From: Argentina anserina | Lineage: Eukaryota; Streptophyta; Magnoliopsida; Rosales; Rosaceae | Direction of reading: 5' to 3' | Assembly: GCF_933775445.1 (NCBI RefSeq) | Contig: NC_065873.1 | Location: 21,824,001-21,888,000, forward strand | DNA length: 64,000 nucleotides | Shown here: piece by piece, positions 59,963-64,000 of the stretch | How the letters are laid out: each line of letters starts with the position of its first letter | Numbering within the stretch: position 1 is the first letter of the stretch | Notes under the pieces: model-generated | Databases searched by the model: none | Told to the model about the DNA's origin: nothing | What the model saw: only the letters and a program-made list of their open reading frames with translations | Translations under genes and position numbers: made by a program

Positions 59963-62854
59963 ATGGGCTCGGAGCTGATATTCCGGGGCGGGCACGACGA
60001 GGCCCAGCCAGCTTCCGACGCCTACTCGCCAAAACTCCCCAAGCCGTGGGCTTCGGTGACCCGCCCGATCGGCTACCTTCTCCGTGAACAGCGCCTGATT
60101 TTCATCCTGGTCGGCATTACCATCGCCACCGTCTGCTTCACCCTCCTGCCGTCGTCTCGCCCCGCCTACCGCGGCCAGGACCCGATCCCCAACGACATGG
60201 TCAAGTTCGACTTCCAGTCCACCCACCTCTCCCACAAACCCGCCTACGAGCGCCGCTTTGGTCTCACCAATTACAATTCTGGCGGGAAGGTCCCTCTCGG
60301 CCTGAAGCGCAAGGGCCTCCGTATCGTCGTTACCGGCGGGGCCGGGTTCGTCGGGTCCCACCTCGTCGACCGACTGATAGAGAGAGGCGACAGTGTGATC
60401 GTGGTGGATAATTTCTTCACCGGAAGAAAAGAGAATGTGCAGCACCATTTCGGCAACCCTAGATTCGAATTAATCCGACACGACGTTGTTGAACCTCTCC
60501 TTCTCGAAGTCGACCAGATCTACCATCTCGCCTGCCCCGCCTCCCCTGTCCATTACAAGTTCAACCCCGTCAAGACTATCATATCCTTTTGATCGAAACC
60601 GTGTCGTTTTTCATTCTCAGTTTTGATTTTGGATGCGTTTGTTTTAGTTTCGTTTAGTTTTGTTGTGTGTTTCCTTAATTCTGGTGATCGCACAAGACCA
60701 ATGTGGTGGGAACTCTGAACATGCTCGGGCTGGCGAAGCGGATCGGAGCTCGGTTCTTGTTGACCAGCACCAGCGAGGTCTACGGCGATCCTCTGCAGCA
60801 CCCTCAGGTCGAGACCTACTGGGGCAACGTCAATCCCATCGGTAACTGTCTTCTTCTATTCTCATTTTTATTTTTAGAATCGGCGCATTTTAGTTTTCCC
60901 TCCCCGGTGAGATATTAGTTTCCAGTTTCGATTTTGAAACCGAAGTTCGGGGAGGGCTTGTCCTTTTCTCGAAGGCACGACGCCACCCACGTTGGACCCA
61001 CTGGGTGTGGGACCTGCCGAGGAGCAGTAGCCTCCTAGATCCGGTCGGGGTGGGTTTTCAGTATCGCACGGTCTCCCAGATGGCCCGTGATTTGCGGGTC
61101 CACTCATCGGACGGTGGAGATGGCTATAGGCCGGAGGGCGTGTCCCGGTAGGAAGGGTAAAACCATAAGCCGGGGGAGGGCTTGGTGGTCATTTAATTTA
61201 CAAATGATCCGATGTAGATCTGACAGGCACTGAGCCTTGGTCTGAGTATGTGACAAATGATCGTTGGCTGTCTGAATGTGCAACAGGTGTCCGAAGTTGC
61301 TACGATGAGGGAAAGCGCACGGCAGAGACTTTGACTATGGACTATCACAGAGGAGCTGGAGTCGAGGTAAATTACTGTAACTCTAACCAATTTTAACTAT
61401 ACTGTATAACTTTATTACAGTAGGCTAATGGTATAGATTTTCATTTGATATGGGGTAATGCAGGTTAGGATTGCTAGAATTTTCAACACATACGGCCCGA
61501 GAATGTGCATAGACGACGGTCGAGTCGTGAGTAACTTTGTTGCTCAGGTAAATTCGGCTGTGCGTAGTTGTTTAGTTTACGACTTTTTGTTGTGAAGTGA
61601 ATGTTAGGGGTGAATTGCTGATTTGTGAATTGTAACGCAGGCGCTGAGGAAAGAGCCTATGACTGTGTACGGCGATGGAAAGCAGACAAGGAGTTTCCAA
61701 TATGTGTCTGATCTGGTAATTTAGTTTTATTCTTCTACTTTAAAATGCGCAATCCTAGAATTGGCGAATTTATTATTATTCTTGCTGTGATTGTTAGCTA
61801 GCTCTACTTTATCAGATTAGATTGTGTTGTTTGCTTATTTTAAGGGTATCGAGCCAAGTGAAACGTTTTTAAAATGCAAGCTAGGCTGGGGTAGTGAGAT
61901 TTTGATTGGTAGTGTTATAAGTGAATCTGGGTAGGTTCCTGAAGTAGATTGACTATTATGTTTGCCATGTGCATGGCACAAAACAATGGCAGTTAATTCG
62001 GGGAACTGAAAGGTGTGCACACTAGATGGGTGGTACTGCCTTTTCTGCATGTGCCAGATTGCTGGCAATTTAAGTTTCTGATTCATGGAGTTGGGTCAAT
62101 ACTCTTCTCTGCATTGTGGTCAATTTCTTCTTGCGGGGTGTAATCACCATCTCGCAATTCTTAATTGCCATATGAGTTGATGAATCTGAGTGAGTTGTAT
62201 GCAGTTTTTAAGTCTTCCTTCTAGTTGAAACCAGGGCTTTAGGTCTTTTGTGAAGTTTTGGTAAGGTAAAGATATACAATTGAGGAAGTAAATAGTCTTT
62301 TCTGGAGACTGTTCTAGTTGATATATTAGGATTGGTATTTTGCTGTTATGTAAGGAAGGGTTTTCTCCCAGACATGCGATTTTCTTGTTAAATGTCGTCG
62401 CTGTTGCTGAAGTGCCGTTTGTATATTACAATAGGTGGATGGTCTGATGCGGCTGATGGAAGGTGAGCATGTTGGACCTTTCAATCTTGGGAACCCTGGT
62501 GAATTCACCATGCTTGAACTTGCAAAGGTAATTTACAATTTTACATCATGAACCCTTTAATGTTGGCTTAATTTTAAGGTTCAGCAGTTAGTTGATCCCT
62601 TTATGATGTTGATGATGCTGGTGCAGGTGGTCCAAGAAACAATTGACAAAGATGCAAGGATTGAGTTCAGGCCAAACACTGAGGATGACCCGCACAAGAG
62701 GAAGCCTGATATTACAAAGGCCAAAGACCTTCTTGGTTGGCAACCAAAGGTGTCCCTCCGCAAGGGACTCCCGCTCATGGTCTCAGACTTCAGCAAACGT
62801 ATCTTTGGTGACCACAAGGAAGCTGCCGGTGCCACGACCACGACCACCATGTAA
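59963..62854 (+). CDS. UXS: UDP-glucuronate decarboxylase, membrane-anchored type (UXS; UDP-xylose synthase)
   Basis: Seven exons: 59963-60580, 60694-60841, 61287-61366, 61464-61547, 61641-61715, 62435-62527, 62627-62854. They join in frame to 441 residues. A cytosolic N-terminus and one transmembrane segment (about 45-63, [17 protein letters not shown]) mark the Golgi type II membrane form. The NAD-binding Rossmann motif is GGAGFVG (125-131). The catalytic set is T230-S-T-S, Tyr261 and Lys265 (YxxxK). The enzyme converts UDP-glucuronate to UDP-xylose plus CO2 with bound NAD, supplying xylan and xyloglucan synthesis. Intron 1 (60581-60693) begins ATATCCTTTT and ends AC, with a TTCCTTAAT branch site: a U12-type AT-AC intron. 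All others are GT-AG. The ATG begins [13 protein letters not shown], the family start. The exon 1 frame runs 12 bases into the intron before a stop. Confidence 0.96.
60581..60693 (+). other. U12-type AT-AC intron in the UXS gene
   Basis: The 5' splice site reads ATATCCTTTT, the U12 consensus. TTCCTTAAT at 60671-60679 matches the U12 branch site, with its A about 15 bases from the 3' end, and the intron ends in AC. Splicing here gives KTI|KTNVVGT, the conserved family sequence. No GT-AG alternative gives that product. Confidence 0.9.
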
Positions 62855-63565
62855 TTCTATCATATCTGTATCGGCATTATGGCATTGGGGCATGCATACT
62901 TCTCTCTGGCCAAATGGCATCGGGAAAGACAATCCCTTTCGTTCTTTACCCTCCAATTTCCAAACAAGAATATAGCAGCAAGGTCGCGGCAACAGTAGCA
63001 ATAGCAAGCAACAGTAGTAGCATATAAGTTCCTAAGTTCTTCTGTATTCGGAGTAGGTTTGGAGGTGTCTTCTTTCGGCATTCGTTGTCATGTCCATCCT
63101 TTGTTCTTTATGTATTGTTATCCTTTAAGCTTAATAGACAGCGAGCTTCGTCTTTCAATCTTCCTCACATTCTTTTTTGTGCAATCTGTCTACATTTGAG
63201 AAAATAACAATTAGATTACAGTACACAGTTTCATGAGAAAATAACAATTAGATTACAGTACACAGTTTCATGAGAAAATAACTCGATATTATGCAAGCAG
63301 TCTACATCTGAATTACCAATCTGAGATTGCTAATTCTAGCTTTAAACCTCAATGAGTTTCAGCAAGAAGTTGTTTAACTCTTCCGTTTATTCGTCAAACT
63401 GCTCTAAACTTAATTAGACACGCCAAACTACGTAAAGTTTGAGTTCAATAGAAACAGGGCAACTGTTTTATTCCACTATTTCACCTTTATTATGACTCAT
63501 GAGAGCAGTTTTATAGTGATAATGCACAAGTGCGAAACAGCAGCTATGATTCCCAGTACGCAGGA
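62855..63565. other. 3' UTRs of the convergent UXS and lipase-like genes
   Basis: The convergent ends leave about 700 bp of non-coding DNA. It contains a 37-bp segment repeated directly twice (about 63199-63272, word gagaaaataacaattagatt) and a third partial copy, but no gene. Confidence 0.6.
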
Positions 63566-63937
63566 CTACATTGCCGAGTGATGTTGTAATCTTCGCCCCT
63601 TTAGTCCACAGAAATAGCTCCCTTGCTGCCGTTCGTTCATGGTTTCGGGTGATGATGCTGTGGTGTTCAACTTCACAATGCCATCATTAAATGTTTGAAG
63701 TGGTTGCAGAACCACGACATTGCTGTCGGTAGTGTGCTTCTCAAGCCAAAGTATGATGTCTGCAAACACAATCTCGACGTTCCCGTCGGGTTCTCCTGAT
63801 GTCAAGCCATGCCACATTCCAGGGTACAATTTTATGGTCTTGTCTGGGCTGCTGGCTTTTTTGTACAGAGATTTGCTTACTTCAGGGTCTGTAACTGTAT
63901 CTGCCTCCCCATGTAAAACAAAGAAAGGTAGTTTCAC
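63566..63937 (-). CDS. Last exon of a monoacylglycerol lipase-like alpha/beta hydrolase (partial)
   Basis: The terminal exon on the minus strand, preceded by an acceptor (gcag at 63938-63941); the rest of the gene lies beyond the window. It encodes VKLPFFVLHGEADTVTDPEV, KLYPGMWHGLTSGEPDGNVE and IVFADIILWLEKHT, followed by a non-conserved tail to the stop. HGEADTVTD carries the catalytic Asp and MWHGLTSGEP the catalytic His of the Ser-Asp-His triad. The Ser would be in an upstream exon. Family role: hydrolysis of monoacylglycerols, or of caffeoyl shikimate in the CSE branch of the same family. This fragment cannot tell which. Confidence 0.9.
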   Translation of the reverse strand: MKLPFFVLHGEADTVTDPEVSKSLYKKASSPDKTIKLYPGMWHGLTSGEPDGNVEIVFADIILWLEKHTTDSNVVVLQPLQTFNDGIVKLNTTASSPETMNERQQGSYFCGLKGRRLQHHSAM

Positions 63938-64000
63938 CTGCCCAATATTAACAGAAGGCAATTCTGGTTTAAGTTGATAAATGAATTATTGTGACATATA

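Noticed and set aside
59957..60448. 163-aa antisense frame across UXS exon 1
   Set aside because: GC-rich shadow of the strongly supported UXS exon.

Overview
The window is nuclear DNA of a flowering plant, most likely a eudicot and possibly Rosaceae (a weak guess). Evidence: multi-exon genes with GT-AG introns, plant-specific families (SR34-type splicing factor, DExH8/CCCH helicase, membrane-anchored UXS, plant PMEI), and nested plant LTR retrotransposons, a LINE and MITEs. No bacterial or organellar feature was seen. All exon models were made by eye from reading frame, splice-site consensus and remembered family sequences. No alignment or expression data were available.

Layout. 0.1-1.9 kb: an SR34-type splicing factor on the minus strand. 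3.2-10 kb: a minisatellite and a young, non-autonomous Ty3/gypsy-like element with two 1550-bp LTRs and a tRNA-Asp primer site repeated beside both LTRs. 11.1-14.6 kb: a decayed F-box gene hit twice, by a 588-bp TRIM element and by a 1.6-kb solo LTR related to the gypsy LTRs. 15.2-17.1 kb: the NDUFS5 subunit of respiratory complex I (minus). 18.5-19.4 kb: a long inverted repeat around a possible captured segment. 20.0-26.4 kb: a 14-exon DExH-box helicase with CCCH zinc fingers (plus). 26.9-28.3 kb: an unrecognised 265-aa basic/acidic protein (plus). 29.0-29.4 kb: an LYR-type reading frame with a premature stop. 29.8-32.8 kb: a 5'-truncated LINE. 32.9-35.4 kb: the Brix-domain ribosome biogenesis factor PPAN/SSF1 (minus), whose last exon is tandemly duplicated. 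35.5-37.5 kb: two non-autonomous DNA transposons with clear target duplications (9 bp MULE-like, 8 bp hAT-like). 37.8-44.2 kb: a degenerate Ty1/copia element with 1007-bp LTRs, nested in the end of an older inverted-repeat element. 46.6-47.2 kb: a secreted PMEI-domain protein (plus). 50.7-53.5 kb: a PIF/Harbinger-like transposon carrying transposase remnants and seven copies of a 145-bp tandem repeat. 53.5-59.9 kb: AT-rich DNA in which no gene was recognised. 60.0-62.9 kb: UDP-glucuronate decarboxylase (UXS, plus), whose first intron has the marks of a U12-type AT-AC intron. 63.6-64 kb: the last exon of a monoacylglycerol-lipase-like hydrolase (minus), running off the window.

The genes are housekeeping functions (splicing, respiration, RNA helicase, ribosome assembly, cell-wall sugar supply and pectin control) with no operon-like logic. 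The repeats dominate the window's structure. No completely new biological system is convincingly visible. The best leads are the palindrome-loop-flipping 145-bp array inside the Harbinger-like element, the duplicated PPAN terminal exon with a shifted acceptor, the missing stretch at helicase exon 2, the AT-AC intron of UXS, and the LTR-PBS-LTR-PBS arrangement of the gypsy family.
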